A stretch of 64,000 bases of DNA, from the NCBI GenBank assembly GCA_964457225.1, contig CAYWEM010000001.1:432507-496506 (forward strand). Direction: 5' to 3'. The notes below the pieces were generated by a model. That model was not told the origin of the DNA, did not search any database, and saw nothing but the letters and a program-made list of their open reading frames with translations. Source of the stretch: CAYWEM01 sp964457225. GTDB lineage: Bacteria > Acidobacteriota > Aminicenantia > UBA2199. A program made the position numbers and the translations under genes. Below are positions 42,732 through 51,053 of this stretch, piece by piece. How positions within the stretch are numbered: the stretch's first letter is position 1; every line of letters starts with the position of its first letter.

Positions 42732-43487
42732 ATGGCGGCAAGCAGGCTGGGACAGAACTTTCTGGTCAACCGCGAAGTTGCGGCTCGCATCGCCGGGCTG
42801 GTGCCCGTGGACGATTCTCCCCTGCTGGAAATCGGGCCCGGCCGCGGCGCACTCAGTGAACACCTGCCGGTTCTTTTTCCCGGCCGGTCCCTGGTACTGC
42901 TGGAAAAAGACCCCGACCTGGCCGCCGACCTGCGCCGCAAATTACCAGCAAGTATCCCGGTACTCAGCCAGGACGTGCTGGACTGCGACCCGGGCCGGCT
43001 CTTTCCAGGCCGGACCGTCAGCCTGCTGGGCAACCTGCCCTACTACCTCTCCCGGGACATAACCGACTGGGTGCTGAAGCACCGAGATTCAATCAGGCAC
43101 GGAGTATTCATGGTGCAACGGGAGTTTTTCCGCAAGCTCAGCGCGGGCGCCAACGCCCAGGGCTTTTTCTTCAATTCGATTTTCAGCCTGCGCAGTCATT
43201 TCGGGGTTTCCCCGGGTTCCTTCGCTCCGCCGCCCAGGGTCTTTTCCGAGGTGTTTTCCTTTCAGCCCCGGCCGGAAAGCTGGAGCGAGCCCGGTTCAGG
43301 TTATTACTCATTTCTCAAGCTGGCTTTCGGTCAGCGGCGCAAGACCCTGTTGAACAACCTGGGCCGGAGTTTTCCACCGGATAAAGTGAGACAGGCGCTG
43401 GACAACCTGAGACTGGATGAAAAATGCCGGGCCGAGCAATTGCCGGGCCCCGACCTGCTGGAAATCTACAGAAAACTGGCCGACTGA
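42732..43487 (+). CDS. rsmA: 16S rRNA dimethyladenosine transferase (KsgA/RsmA)
   Basis: A 251-residue methyltransferase that dimethylates two adjacent adenosines near the 3' end of 16S rRNA. Motifs: RLGQNFLVN at the N-terminus, SAM loop LEIGPGRGALSEHL, LLEKDPDL, the catalytic GNLPYYLS, and the C-terminal FGQRRKTLLNNL. Length is slightly short. ATG 42732 fits the leaderless promoter; a TTG two codons upstream is ignored. Confidence 0.95.
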   Translation: MAASRLGQNFLVNREVAARIAGLVPVDDSPLLEIGPGRGALSEHLPVLFPGRSLVLLEKDPDLAADLRRKLPASIPVLSQDVLDCDPGRLFPGRTVSLLGNLPYYLSRDITDWVLKHRDSIRHGVFMVQREFFRKLSAGANAQGFFFNSIFSLRSHFGVSPGSFAPPPRVFSEVFSFQPRPESWSEPGSGYYSFLKLAFGQRRKTLLNNLGRSFPPDKVRQALDNLRLDEKCRAEQLPGPDLLEIYRKLAD

Positions 43488-43491
43488 AAAT

Positions 43492-44622
43492 TCAGTCCAG
43501 GCCGAAAAAACCGTTCACCCGGCGCACCGCGGCTTCGGTACCACCCGAAAAAGCGCGGACCATGGCCAGCCAGCCGGCCCCGGCTTCTTTCAGCAGGCCC
43601 ATGTTTTCCAGGTCGATACCGCCGATGGCCACCAGTGGGACGGTACTCAGGGCCAGGGCCCGACCCAGGTCTTCCAGCCCGACAGGCTGGTAGCCTTCCT
43701 TGGTCGGAGTGGCGAAAATCGGGCCGAAGCCAATGTAGTCGGCTCCTTCCCGGCAGGCCCGGCTGACCTGCTCCAGGTTGGTGGTGGAAACCCCGATCAG
43801 CATTTCCGGCGGGGCGATTTTCTTTATCTCACTCAGGGGCAGATCTTCACGTCCGATGTGCAGACCGTCGGCCCCGCTGAGCATGGCGATTTCCAGGTTG
43901 TCGTTGACAATGAAAAGAGTGCCCGAGGCTGCGGCCAGTGGTTTGATGGCCCGGGCCAGGGCCAGCAGTTCCCGGGGACCGGCCTGCTTATCTCTTAATT
44001 GCAGGGCCCGGGCTCCGGCGGCGCAGGCAGCCCGGGCCAGTTCCAGGTGATCACCGCTGGTTATGACATATGCTCCTCCGCGCCGGGGATAAACCGGCCG
44101 GCCGTTCAGGGACCGTGAGCGCGAAGCCAAGTAGCGGGCCAGGAACTCCCGGTGGCTTGGAAAAGCTATTTGCGGCAATGATTCCGGAGCAAAGAAGGCG
44201 GCATCCAGGCTGTCGTCCCCGGCCCGGAGAGTTCCGGAAACGGCCCTGACCGTGAAACCGGCCACCAGCACTGCCCCATAGACTGAACTTTCCTCGCGCA
44301 GCAGGCCCAGCGGAGAATCGATTTCCCCATCCAGTCCGGTTTCCTCGGCCAGTTCCCGCAAACAGCATTCTTCAGGGCTTTCATCTATTTCCATGAATCC
44401 CCCGGGCAGGCACCAGGTACCGCGGGCAGGTTCCACTCCGCGTTTGACCAGCAGTATGCCATGCGGTCCCTCGACCAAGGCCGCGGTGGCCGGCAGTGGA
44501 TTGGCGAAAACCACCCGGCCGCAGGCAGAACAGACCTGGCGTTCGCGGCCCTCAACCAGAGTCCGACTCAGTATCCCGGCGCACCAGGGACAATGCTTCT
44601 TGTCAGCCACGGCAGCGCTCAA
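43492..44622 (-). CDS. thiE: Zn-ribbon/Nudix hydrolase fused to thiamine-phosphate synthase (ThiE)
   Basis: A 376-residue fusion. Residues 8-38 are a four-cysteine zinc ribbon (C11, C14, C31, C34) like that of NudC. Residues 45-165 form a Nudix domain with a perfect box (G75 to L97, REL at 89-91, EE at 93-94). Residues 183-376 are a complete ThiE barrel with QLRDKQ, VNDNLEIAMLSGADGLHIG, GVSTTN, GFGPIFATPTK and AIGGI. ThiE joins the pyrimidine and thiazole phosphates to make thiamine phosphate. The Nudix part could hydrolyse thiamine diphosphate or pyrimidine diphosphate, as NudJ does; that is inference. The gene overlaps thi4 by 20 bases. Confidence 0.92.
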   Translation of the reverse strand: MSAAVADKKHCPWCAGILSRTLVEGRERQVCSACGRVVFANPLPATAALVEGPHGILLVKRGVEPARGTWCLPGGFMEIDESPEECCLRELAEETGLDGEIDSPLGLLREESSVYGAVLVAGFTVRAVSGTLRAGDDSLDAAFFAPESLPQIAFPSHREFLARYLASRSRSLNGRPVYPRRGGAYVITSGDHLELARAACAAGARALQLRDKQAGPRELLALARAIKPLAAASGTLFIVNDNLEIAMLSGADGLHIGREDLPLSEIKKIAPPEMLIGVSTTNLEQVSRACREGADYIGFGPIFATPTKEGYQPVGLEDLGRALALSTVPLVAIGGIDLENMGLLKEAGAGWLAMVRAFSGGTEAAVRRVNGFFGLD

Positions 44623-45394
44623 TCAGCTCAGCGGCCACTTTTTCTCCGGAAAGCAACATGCCGCCGAATACCGGACCCATGCGCGGCGCACCCTTGACCG
44701 CATTGGCCGCCATGCCGGCCACGTAAAGACCGGGATAAACCTCGCCGCTGTTCAGCAGGGTCATGCTTTCACCACGCTCGGCCCACATCGAGCGCTCACC
44801 GACCACCCCGCCGGTCTCGGTGTCAAGCCGGGCGTCCAGCTTGCGGGCCACCAGGGAGCATATTTCGGCATCGTGACCACTGCCGTCGACCAGGAAACGG
44901 GCGGCAATCGCCAGGGGATCGACATGCAGGCCCAGGCGTTCGACCGGGGACCACTGCAGTACCAGCCCGGCCACCCGGGCGGCCCCGTTTTCCTCGCGGA
45001 ACATGACGTCGACCGCCTTGATCAGGTTGAAGATCCTGGTGCCCGAACGCACGCAGGCGGCCACAAGTGTAGCCACGGCGGCCACGCTGTCGGCCACGAA
45101 GTAACCTGGAGCATGCTCCCGGCAGGGCAATTCAAGCCGGTCCAGCAGGTGGCGGGCTTCCTGCTGAACCACGATGTCGTTGAACATCATGCCGCCGCCC
45201 CACATGCCGCCCCCGGGAGCCAGCTTAGATTCGAACAGGGCGCAGTTCAGGCCGGCCTCACCCAACAGAGTGCCGCAGAGCAGGTTGGCCGGGCCGGCCC
45301 CGACCAGGGCCACGTCCAGAGACAGGGATTTGGTCAGCTTGGCGAAGTACGATTCGATTATGGTTCGTGATATGGTTATGTCATCCAATACCAT
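44603..45394 (-). CDS. thi4: Sulfide-dependent thiazole synthase Thi4 (His type)
   Basis: A 263-residue Thi4-family flavin-fold enzyme making the thiazole precursor of thiamine from NAD and glycine. Motifs: dinucleotide fold VALVGAGPANLLCG, GGGMWGGGMMF, and GMAANAVKGAPRMGPVFGGMLLSG. The position that is Cys in the suicidal yeast and plant enzymes (CCMDPN) is His157 here in GLHVDPL, as in methanogen Thi4. So sulfide is the predicted sulfur source and the enzyme should turn over. This fits an anoxic, sulfidic niche. ATG 45394 has AAGGAG upstream. Confidence 0.93.
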   Translation of the reverse strand: MVLDDITISRTIIESYFAKLTKSLSLDVALVGAGPANLLCGTLLGEAGLNCALFESKLAPGGGMWGGGMMFNDIVVQQEARHLLDRLELPCREHAPGYFVADSVAAVATLVAACVRSGTRIFNLIKAVDVMFREENGAARVAGLVLQWSPVERLGLHVDPLAIAARFLVDGSGHDAEICSLVARKLDARLDTETGGVVGERSMWAERGESMTLLNSGEVYPGLYVAGMAANAVKGAPRMGPVFGGMLLSGEKVAAELIERCRG

Positions 45395-45428
45395 TTTATG
45401 CTCCTTGAATTGGGTTCCGACTGGATCA

Positions 45429-45457
45429 AGTTTAGCCGATTTAGGGCTGAAAAACAA
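45429..45457 (-). promoter_or_regulatory. Promoter of thi4-thiE
   Basis: Minus strand TTGTTT (45457-45452), 17-bp spacer, TAAACT (45434-45429). The leader is about 28 nt, too short for a thiamine pyrophosphate riboswitch, and none is seen. Confidence 0.65.
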
Positions 45458-45501
45458 CCGGCAGGACCGCCCTGGATCACCTGGAAAGAGCCGACTGCGC
45501 C

Positions 45502-45530
45502 TTGACAATCCGGGGCAAAACTAATAGAGT
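45502..45530 (+). promoter_or_regulatory. Promoter of iorA
   Basis: Perfect TTGACA (45502-45507), 17-bp spacer, TAGAGT (45525-45530), then AGGAGG before the ATG at 45552. Confidence 0.65.
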
Positions 45531-45551
45531 AAAAGTCTTCCAGGAGGTTGA

Positions 45552-47363
45552 ATGCCCAGAGAACTGCTTTCCGGCAACGAAGCCGTGGCCAGGGGCGCCT
45601 GGGAGGCGGGAGTGACTTTCGCCGCCGCCTATCCCGGCACCCCGAGTACCGAGATCCTCGAAAACGTCAGCCGTTACCGCGACGACATTTACTGCATGTG
45701 GGGCAGTAACGAAAAAACTGCCTTGGAAGCCGCCATGGGCGCCAGCTTTACCGGAGCCCGATCGCTGGCAGCCATGAAGCACGTTGGCTTGAACGTGGCA
45801 GCCGACCCGTTTTTTTCGGCCGCCTACATCGGCTCGACCGGGGGGTTGATTATAATCAGCGCCGATGACCCGGGCATGCATTCCTCGCAGAACGAACAGG
45901 ACAACCGACTCTACGGCGTGGCCGCCAAGATGCCGGTTTTCGAGCCCAGTGATTCCCAGGAGACCAGGGACATGGTCATCGAGGGCATCCGGGTTTCCGA
46001 GGAATACGATGTGCCTCTGCTGCTTCGCATGACCACCCGCACTTCGCATTCCCGCTCCGGGGTGGAACCGGGAGAACGAAGCACTCCCCCCGAAATCGAC
46101 TACAAAAAGGATTTCGCCAAGCGCTGCCTGCTGCCGGCCAATGCACGCAAACGCCACCAGGACCTGGAATTACGGCTGGAAAAACTGGCCGCCTACAGCT
46201 CGGTCTGTCCTTTCAACCGCATCATACCGGGCCGGGAAAGAATCGGAGTGATCGCCTCGGGCATTTCCTATCAGCACGGCCGTGAAATCTTTCCGGAAGC
46301 CTGGTTTCTCAAAGTGGGCATGCCCTTTCCCTTTCCGGAAAAACTCTGTCTGGAATTCCTGGAAAAAGTCGATACAATCTACATACTGGAAGAAAACGAA
46401 CCTTTGCTGGAAAACTTCGTGCGCCTGCTGGCGCCGCAAAAGCGGATCATCGGCAAGGATCTGTTTCCCCGTTGCGGGGAAATGACTCCGGACGTCATCA
46501 GCGCCTGCCTGGAAAAGGAAAAAAGCAAGCCGGAACCTGATTACCCGGCGGCCGTGCGCCGGCCGCCCACCCTGTGCGCCGGCTGTGGGCACCGTTCGGT
46601 GTTTTACAACCTCAGCCGTCTCAACCTGACGGTTACCGGGGATATCGGCTGTTACACCCTGGGCGGACTGGCCCCGCTTAACGCCATGGACCTCTGCGTG
46701 GACATGGGCGCCAGCATCACCACCCTGCTGGGCATGGAAAAAGCCCTGGAAAAGGGTGGCCGGACTCCCCGCCAGGTGGCGGTCATCGGTGATTCCACTT
46801 TTTTTCATTCCGGCCTGACCGGCCTGCTGGACATCATCTTCAACAACGGCAAGTCCACGGTGCTGATCCTGGACAACAATATTACGGCCATGACCGGCCA
46901 CCAGGACAACCCGGGCAGCGGCCGCAACCTGATGGGTCAGCCAGCCCCAAAGGTGGACATCGCCAAGCTGGTGCGCGACGGCCTGGGCATTGAACACACT
47001 TACGAAATAGACGCCTATCGGGTCAAGGAAATTCGCGAACTGCTGAAAGATGAAATCGCCCGGCCCGAACCCTCGGTGATAGTGGTTCGTCGCCCCTGCA
47101 TGCTGCTCTTCCGCAAGGCTGTCTGGTCCCCCATGCTGGTAAAAAACGATGTCTGCACGGCCTGCCGCGCCTGCCTGCGGGTCGGCTGTCCCGCCCTGAC
47201 CACGGACTCCGACGGCAAGGCCACCATAGTCAGCGCCCTGTGTACCGGCTGTACCATATGCGCCCAGGTCTGCCCATTCCAGGCCATAGTTTTCCAGGAT
47301 GAAAAAGGCAACCATGCCGTAAACTCCAGCCTGAACGGCAAACGTCCCGGAGGTGCCAAGTGA
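45552..47363 (+). CDS. iorA: Indolepyruvate:ferredoxin oxidoreductase, alpha subunit
   Basis: A 603-residue thiamine-diphosphate enzyme subunit that oxidatively decarboxylates aryl-2-oxo acids to acyl-CoA while reducing ferredoxin. N-terminal pyrimidine-binding domain (GNEAVARGAWEAGVTFAAAYPGTPSTE), then the TPP/Mg domain (GDIGCYTLGGLAP and DNNITAMTGHQDNP). The C-terminal ferredoxin-like tail has two CxxCxxCxxxCP-type clusters (CTACRACLRVGCP and CTGCTICAQVCP). Known in anaerobic archaea and bacteria fermenting aromatic amino acids. It shares a GTGA overlap with iorB. Confidence 0.96.
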   Translation: MPRELLSGNEAVARGAWEAGVTFAAAYPGTPSTEILENVSRYRDDIYCMWGSNEKTALEAAMGASFTGARSLAAMKHVGLNVAADPFFSAAYIGSTGGLIIISADDPGMHSSQNEQDNRLYGVAAKMPVFEPSDSQETRDMVIEGIRVSEEYDVPLLLRMTTRTSHSRSGVEPGERSTPPEIDYKKDFAKRCLLPANARKRHQDLELRLEKLAAYSSVCPFNRIIPGRERIGVIASGISYQHGREIFPEAWFLKVGMPFPFPEKLCLEFLEKVDTIYILEENEPLLENFVRLLAPQKRIIGKDLFPRCGEMTPDVISACLEKEKSKPEPDYPAAVRRPPTLCAGCGHRSVFYNLSRLNLTVTGDIGCYTLGGLAPLNAMDLCVDMGASITTLLGMEKALEKGGRTPRQVAVIGDSTFFHSGLTGLLDIIFNNGKSTVLILDNNITAMTGHQDNPGSGRNLMGQPAPKVDIAKLVRDGLGIEHTYEIDAYRVKEIRELLKDEIARPEPSVIVVRRPCMLLFRKAVWSPMLVKNDVCTACRACLRVGCPALTTDSDGKATIVSALCTGCTICAQVCPFQAIVFQDEKGNHAVNSSLNGKRPGGAK

Positions 47364-47953
47364 AAACGACCTCGATCATCATCTGCGGAGTCGGCGGCCA
47401 GGGCATCCTGACCGCTTCGGACCTTCTTTCCGATCTGCTGCTGGCCGCCGGTCACGAAGTGAAGAAGAGCGAGGTTCACGGCATGAGCCAGCGCGGCGGG
47501 GACGTCATATCGACGGTTCGATTCGGCCGGGAGGTCTTCTCTCCCCTGGCCCGCCGGCGCGGATGCCGCTTTATCCTGGCCTTTGAAAAACTCGAGGCCC
47601 TGCGCAACCTGCCCTACCTGGACCCGCAGGGCACCATGATCGTCAACGATTTCAAGTGGTATCCGCTGCCTGTGTCCGTGGGACTGGAAAAATACCCTGA
47701 AGACATAGAGAAAAACCTGAGGCAATACGCGGCCGAAGTAGTCCTGATCCCGGCCACGCGCCTGGCCCTTGAGGCCGGCAATGAAAAAGCCTCGAACACC
47801 ATCATGCTGGGAGTGCTGGCCGCCCGCCTGGGTGTAGACCGGGAACTTTGGCTGGAAGTGATCAGGAAAAAAGTACCGGAAAGATTCCTTGAGCTCAACC
47901 TGACCGCCTTTGAGCTTGGGTTCAGCTTCAAGGAAGCTCCCGCCGCCGATTGA
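47360..47953 (+). CDS. iorB: Indolepyruvate:ferredoxin oxidoreductase, beta subunit
   Basis: A 197-residue gamma-type subunit of the 2-oxoacid:ferredoxin oxidoreductase family. The start is GTG 47360, overlapping the iorA stop by four bases. N-terminal IIICGVGGQGILTASDLL and HGMSQRGGDVISTVRFG are family hallmarks. It partners iorA in oxidising indolepyruvate and related keto acids. lolA begins within its stop codon (TGATG), so translation continues into an envelope gene. Confidence 0.95.
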   Translation: MKTTSIIICGVGGQGILTASDLLSDLLLAAGHEVKKSEVHGMSQRGGDVISTVRFGREVFSPLARRRGCRFILAFEKLEALRNLPYLDPQGTMIVNDFKWYPLPVSVGLEKYPEDIEKNLRQYAAEVVLIPATRLALEAGNEKASNTIMLGVLAARLGVDRELWLEVIRKKVPERFLELNLTAFELGFSFKEAPAAD

Positions 47954-48558
47954 TGCCGCTGCTGATCCTGCTGATCCTGTTTTTCCCGGCCAGGCCGACC
48001 GAGGTTCCGCCCCTGCTGCAACAGGCCCGCCAGGCCATCGCGGCGGCCCAGCCCTTCCAGGCTCACTTCCGGCAACAAGCCCTGATCGACGGCCGGGTGG
48101 AGTTGCAGGAAGAGGGCGTCATCCTGGTCGCCGACCCTCGGCGGCTTAAAATGACTTACCAGGAACCGGAGGAAAAAGTCCTGCTGGTCGACGGCGAACA
48201 ATTCGTTTTTTACCAGCCGGAACTGCAGCAGGCAGTCAGGGGCAAGCTGGGCTGGGCCCTCCGGGAAACCATCTGGCAGGTGTTGTTCGCAGAGCATTCC
48301 GCCTCCAACCTGAGTTGCCGTGAAAGCAAAAGGCTGATCGAAATCAGGCTGGATGATCCTGATCAGGAAACCATTTTCGAGGTACAGCTTGGGCCCGGGT
48401 TTTTGCCGGTGCGGGTACGCCAGTTCGATGGAAGCGGCCTTGAGACGGTCTTTGTATTCAACTCCTACCAGCGTAACATTCCGCTCAAGGAAGGAGACCT
48501 GAGCCTGGTCCTGCCGGTTGGAACCGAAATAATTGAACAGGAAGAAGAACTGAACTGA
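47953..48558 (+). CDS. lolA: LolA-like outer-membrane lipoprotein carrier
   Basis: A 201-residue exported protein with a short signal peptide (MPLLILLILFFPARPTE). The mature part has the LolA beta-half-barrel pattern: FQAHFRQQALIDG at the N-terminus, VILVADPRRLKMTYQEPEEKVLLVDGEQFVFYQPE in the centre and LEIRL/FVFNSYQRN strands later. LolA ferries lipoproteins across the periplasm to LolB. It is coupled to iorB by a one-base overlap and followed by the sigma factor gene. Weak conservation leaves the related DUF4292/LolA-like group possible. Confidence 0.82.
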   Translation: MPLLILLILFFPARPTEVPPLLQQARQAIAAAQPFQAHFRQQALIDGRVELQEEGVILVADPRRLKMTYQEPEEKVLLVDGEQFVFYQPELQQAVRGKLGWALRETIWQVLFAEHSASNLSCRESKRLIEIRLDDPDQETIFEVQLGPGFLPVRVRQFDGSGLETVFVFNSYQRNIPLKEGDLSLVLPVGTEIIEQEEELN

Positions 48559-48583
48559 AACTTTTTTTCACGGAGTCCGTAAT

Positions 48584-49159
48584 ATGCAGATAGATGACGA
48601 TCAGATCCTGGTCCGGGCCATACTGGACGGCGACAGATCGTCATTCGAGGAACTGATGCAGAGATACAACAAGAGGATTTTCAACTTCATCCTGCGCATG
48701 GTCAGGAGCCAGGAAACAGCCCTGGAACTGAGCCAGGATTTCTTTCTGAAAATCTACGCCAACCTGGAAAAGTACAATTTTCAATACAAGTTCTCCACCT
48801 GGGCCTACAAGATCTGCCACAACCTGGTGCTGGACCACCTGCGCCGCCAGAAAGGCATTACCCATTCTCTTGACGACGATTCGGTCTCGGCCCGGGAATT
48901 GGTCCAGGCCGAGCATTACACCAGTGACAGCGGTTTCAGTGAAATGGCGGCCGAGGAAGTAAGGCAAATTCTCTGGCAGGCCGTAGACAGGCTGCCGCTG
49001 AAGTTCCGGGAACTGATCCTGATGCGTTTCGTCCAGGAATTGAAATACGAGGAAATATCCGAAGTGACCGGCTTGCCGGTGGGCACGGTCAAAAACCGGA
49101 TATTCAAGGCCAAGGAGTTTTTACGCCTGGAGATGGAAGGCCATGAAATGCTTGTCTGA
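48584..49159 (+). CDS. ECF-type RNA polymerase sigma factor
   Basis: A 191-residue extracytoplasmic-function sigma factor. Region 2 spans about residues 10-90 (LVRAILDGDRSSFEELMQRYNKRIFNF, FSTWAYKICHNLVLDHLRRQK). Region 4 is about 128-185 (LPLKFRELILMRFVQELKYEEISEVTGLPVGTVKNRIFKAKEFLR), and the two are joined by a short linker. It directs polymerase to a stress regulon and is probably held by the anti-sigma factor encoded next, with a 17-base overlap. It follows lolA by 25 bases with ACGGAG upstream. Confidence 0.93.
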   Translation: MQIDDDQILVRAILDGDRSSFEELMQRYNKRIFNFILRMVRSQETALELSQDFFLKIYANLEKYNFQYKFSTWAYKICHNLVLDHLRRQKGITHSLDDDSVSARELVQAEHYTSDSGFSEMAAEEVRQILWQAVDRLPLKFRELILMRFVQELKYEEISEVTGLPVGTVKNRIFKAKEFLRLEMEGHEMLV

Positions 49160-49706
49160 TTTGCAGATCCAGGAATACATCGCTCAAGATGGCGGCAGAC
49201 TGGCCAGGTCCATTCAGAAAGACCATTTGCAGCGCTGCCCGGAATGCAATCGGCGACTGCAACAATTCCAGGTCCTGGAAGAAGCCCTGAGTGACCCGGT
49301 CTGGCACGCGGCACCTGATACGATAATCAGCCGGGTCATGGCCCAATTGCCCCAGGCCGGCCGCCCCCCCTATGCGGCCATCATCTCCCTGCTGGCCGCT
49401 TCGTTTCTGCTCCTGGTCACCTGGATTTACACTTATTTCGACCTGGCCAGCAACAGCCTGGTCAAAGTCCTGCAGAATTCTTCAGAAAGCACCTTCAGCT
49501 GGTTTTTTTCGCTTTTGCGCCTGATCAGCGATGTTTTTTCACTGCTGCACGCCGGATCCAAGATCACCGGGCACCTGCTGGCAGCCCTGCCCGGGATCGG
49601 CCCGCTCAAAGGTGAGCTGGCGCTTCTGCTTGGTCTCATTCTGGCCCTGAGCCTTTTCACTATCCAGCAATTCAAGTCAAGAAAGTTCAAGGAGACGCAA
49701 AAATGA
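49143..49706 (+). CDS. Zinc-containing membrane anti-sigma factor (putative)
   Basis: A 187-residue protein. The N-terminal 50 residues resemble a zinc-binding anti-sigma domain, with KDHLQRCPECNRRL giving the H-x3-C-x2-C pattern. One or more membrane helices follow (residues 77-100 and about 150-175), so it can hold the sigma factor at the membrane and sense envelope state. It overlaps the sigma gene by 17 bases and the bactofilin-like gene by four. The assignment rests on the motif and position. Confidence 0.8.
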   Translation: MKCLSDLQIQEYIAQDGGRLARSIQKDHLQRCPECNRRLQQFQVLEEALSDPVWHAAPDTIISRVMAQLPQAGRPPYAAIISLLAASFLLLVTWIYTYFDLASNSLVKVLQNSSESTFSWFFSLLRLISDVFSLLHAGSKITGHLLAALPGIGPLKGELALLLGLILALSLFTIQQFKSRKFKETQK

Positions 49707-50605
49707 CAGCCCGTAGAGCCGCCCCGTTCCTGTTCCTGCTCATGCTGGCCGCTTCCTTCCTGGCGGCTGAAAATGAAAAGACAATTGAAATCGGCCCCGC
49801 TGAAATCCACCAGAAAAGCATCACCTCTTTCGGCGGCACCCTGGTGATTGCCGGCACGGTACGGGAATCGGTACTGTTGATCGGCGGCCGCATGATCATT
49901 TCCGGCACGGTGGAAAAAGACGTCATGGCCATCAACGCCCAAGTCCAGGTAGAAACCGGGGCAACCATCCTGGGAGATCTGCTGGTGGTGGGTGGCGATC
50001 TGCAGCGTCGTGAAGGCAGCACCGTCCAGGGTGAGATTTTCTACCTGCGCAGCAGTGAAGACCTGAAAAGAATCGCCTCAGGATTACTGCCCTTTGTTTC
50101 TGAAGAGCGGGCCTTTTCTTATATGCGTGTGGCCAAGGCTCTGCTCTGGCTTATAGTCACCCTGCTGGTGCTGGCCCTGCTTCCCCGCCAGGTGGAACTG
50201 GCCGGCGAATTGATCAGGACCAGCGTCCTGCGTACCACCGCGGTCGGACTGCTGACCATGCTGGCTTTACTGCTTTCCGCGCTGGTGGCCCTGGTACTCA
50301 GCCTGCTGTTGATCGGCATACCACTGCTGCTGTTGATCATGGCCGTTTACCTGGCCCTGCTTGCTTTCGGTCGGGCGGCCCTCTTTTATTTCATCGGCGC
50401 CAGCATTTTCCGGACCTTGAGAGTAAAGGGCAACGGCGCGCTCTTTATCGTTTGCGGCCTGCTGTTTTATTTCATCCTGCGTTTCATCCCGTTTTTCGGC
50501 ACGATCATCGTACTGCTGGTCGACTTCCTGGTCATCGGCACCGCGATCACCATCGCCGGCCGGCGTTTCATGCCCGGCAGGAGAAACCGGACCGCCCTCA
50601 GTTGA
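49703..50605 (+). CDS. Bactofilin-like domain fused to multi-pass membrane region
   Basis: A 300-residue protein. A signal-like segment (residues 8-22) is followed by a beta-helical polymer-forming region (about 30-115, with repeats like GGTLVIAGTVRESVLLIGG, GGRMIISGTVEKDVMAI, GATILGDLLVVGGDLQ). Then come four or more membrane helices from about 145 to 285 and a basic tail. It resembles polymer-forming cytoskeletal domains joined to a membrane module. It is the last gene of the ECF sigma/anti-sigma unit, so it may be the sensor or a target. Its end overlaps the thioesterase gene convergently by eight bases. Confidence 0.72.
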   Translation: MTARRAAPFLFLLMLAASFLAAENEKTIEIGPAEIHQKSITSFGGTLVIAGTVRESVLLIGGRMIISGTVEKDVMAINAQVQVETGATILGDLLVVGGDLQRREGSTVQGEIFYLRSSEDLKRIASGLLPFVSEERAFSYMRVAKALLWLIVTLLVLALLPRQVELAGELIRTSVLRTTAVGLLTMLALLLSALVALVLSLLLIGIPLLLLIMAVYLALLAFGRAALFYFIGASIFRTLRVKGNGALFIVCGLLFYFILRFIPFFGTIIVLLVDFLVIGTAITIAGRRFMPGRRNRTALS

Positions 50606-51053
50606 GCCCGGCTTTTTCCAGGAATCGCCGGCGGAATTCAGGAGGGACGGCCAAAGGCCGCGAGTTTTGATCGATAAAAACGTGGACCGTTTCACCTCGG
50701 CAAACCAGGCCGCCGCTGCTTTCATCGATTATCTCGTACTTGATGGCGAAGCGGGCCCGGGAAGATGGTGATGCGATTCCCAGTATCAGCAGCTGATCTC
50801 CGGCCCGGGCCGGGCTGATGAATTCAAGTGAAGCCGAAATCAGCACCGGAAAGGCCTGCCAGCTGAAAAAATCGTTGAAGGAAAGACCGCGGGCGGTCAG
50901 GAAATCGTTGCGGGCTTTTTCAAAGTAATTCAGGTAAACGGCGTTGTTGACGTGCCCAAAGGCATCCAACTCATAACTGACCACCGTGTGACGGCTTTCC
51001 AGAACATCCCCGCCCCGGCGCATTTGGGGCCCTTTCAGCGCAGCGGGAGGCAT
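50598..51053 (-). CDS. 4HBT/hotdog-fold acyl-CoA thioesterase
   Basis: A 151-residue hotdog thioesterase of the YbgC/4-hydroxybenzoyl-CoA group. The motif YELDAFGHVNNAVYLNYFEKARND holds the catalytic Asp. Start ATG 51053 shares its A with the frr stop (TGATG), so it is the last gene of the ribosomal-protein operon. Known relatives hydrolyse acyl-CoA; the substrate is unknown. Confidence 0.88.
   Translation of the reverse strand: MPPAALKGPQMRRGGDVLESRHTVVSYELDAFGHVNNAVYLNYFEKARNDFLTARGLSFNDFFSWQAFPVLISASLEFISPARAGDQLLILGIASPSSRARFAIKYEIIDESSGGLVCRGETVHVFIDQNSRPLAVPPEFRRRFLEKAGLN

Noticed and set aside
45395..45501. A possible thiamine pyrophosphate riboswitch before thi4
   Set aside because: The predicted leader is only about 28 nt and no CUGAGA-type box is present.
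46170..47315. A 381-codon open frame antisense to iorA
   Set aside because: iorA has full family motifs; the antisense frame has none and lacks a ribosome-binding site.
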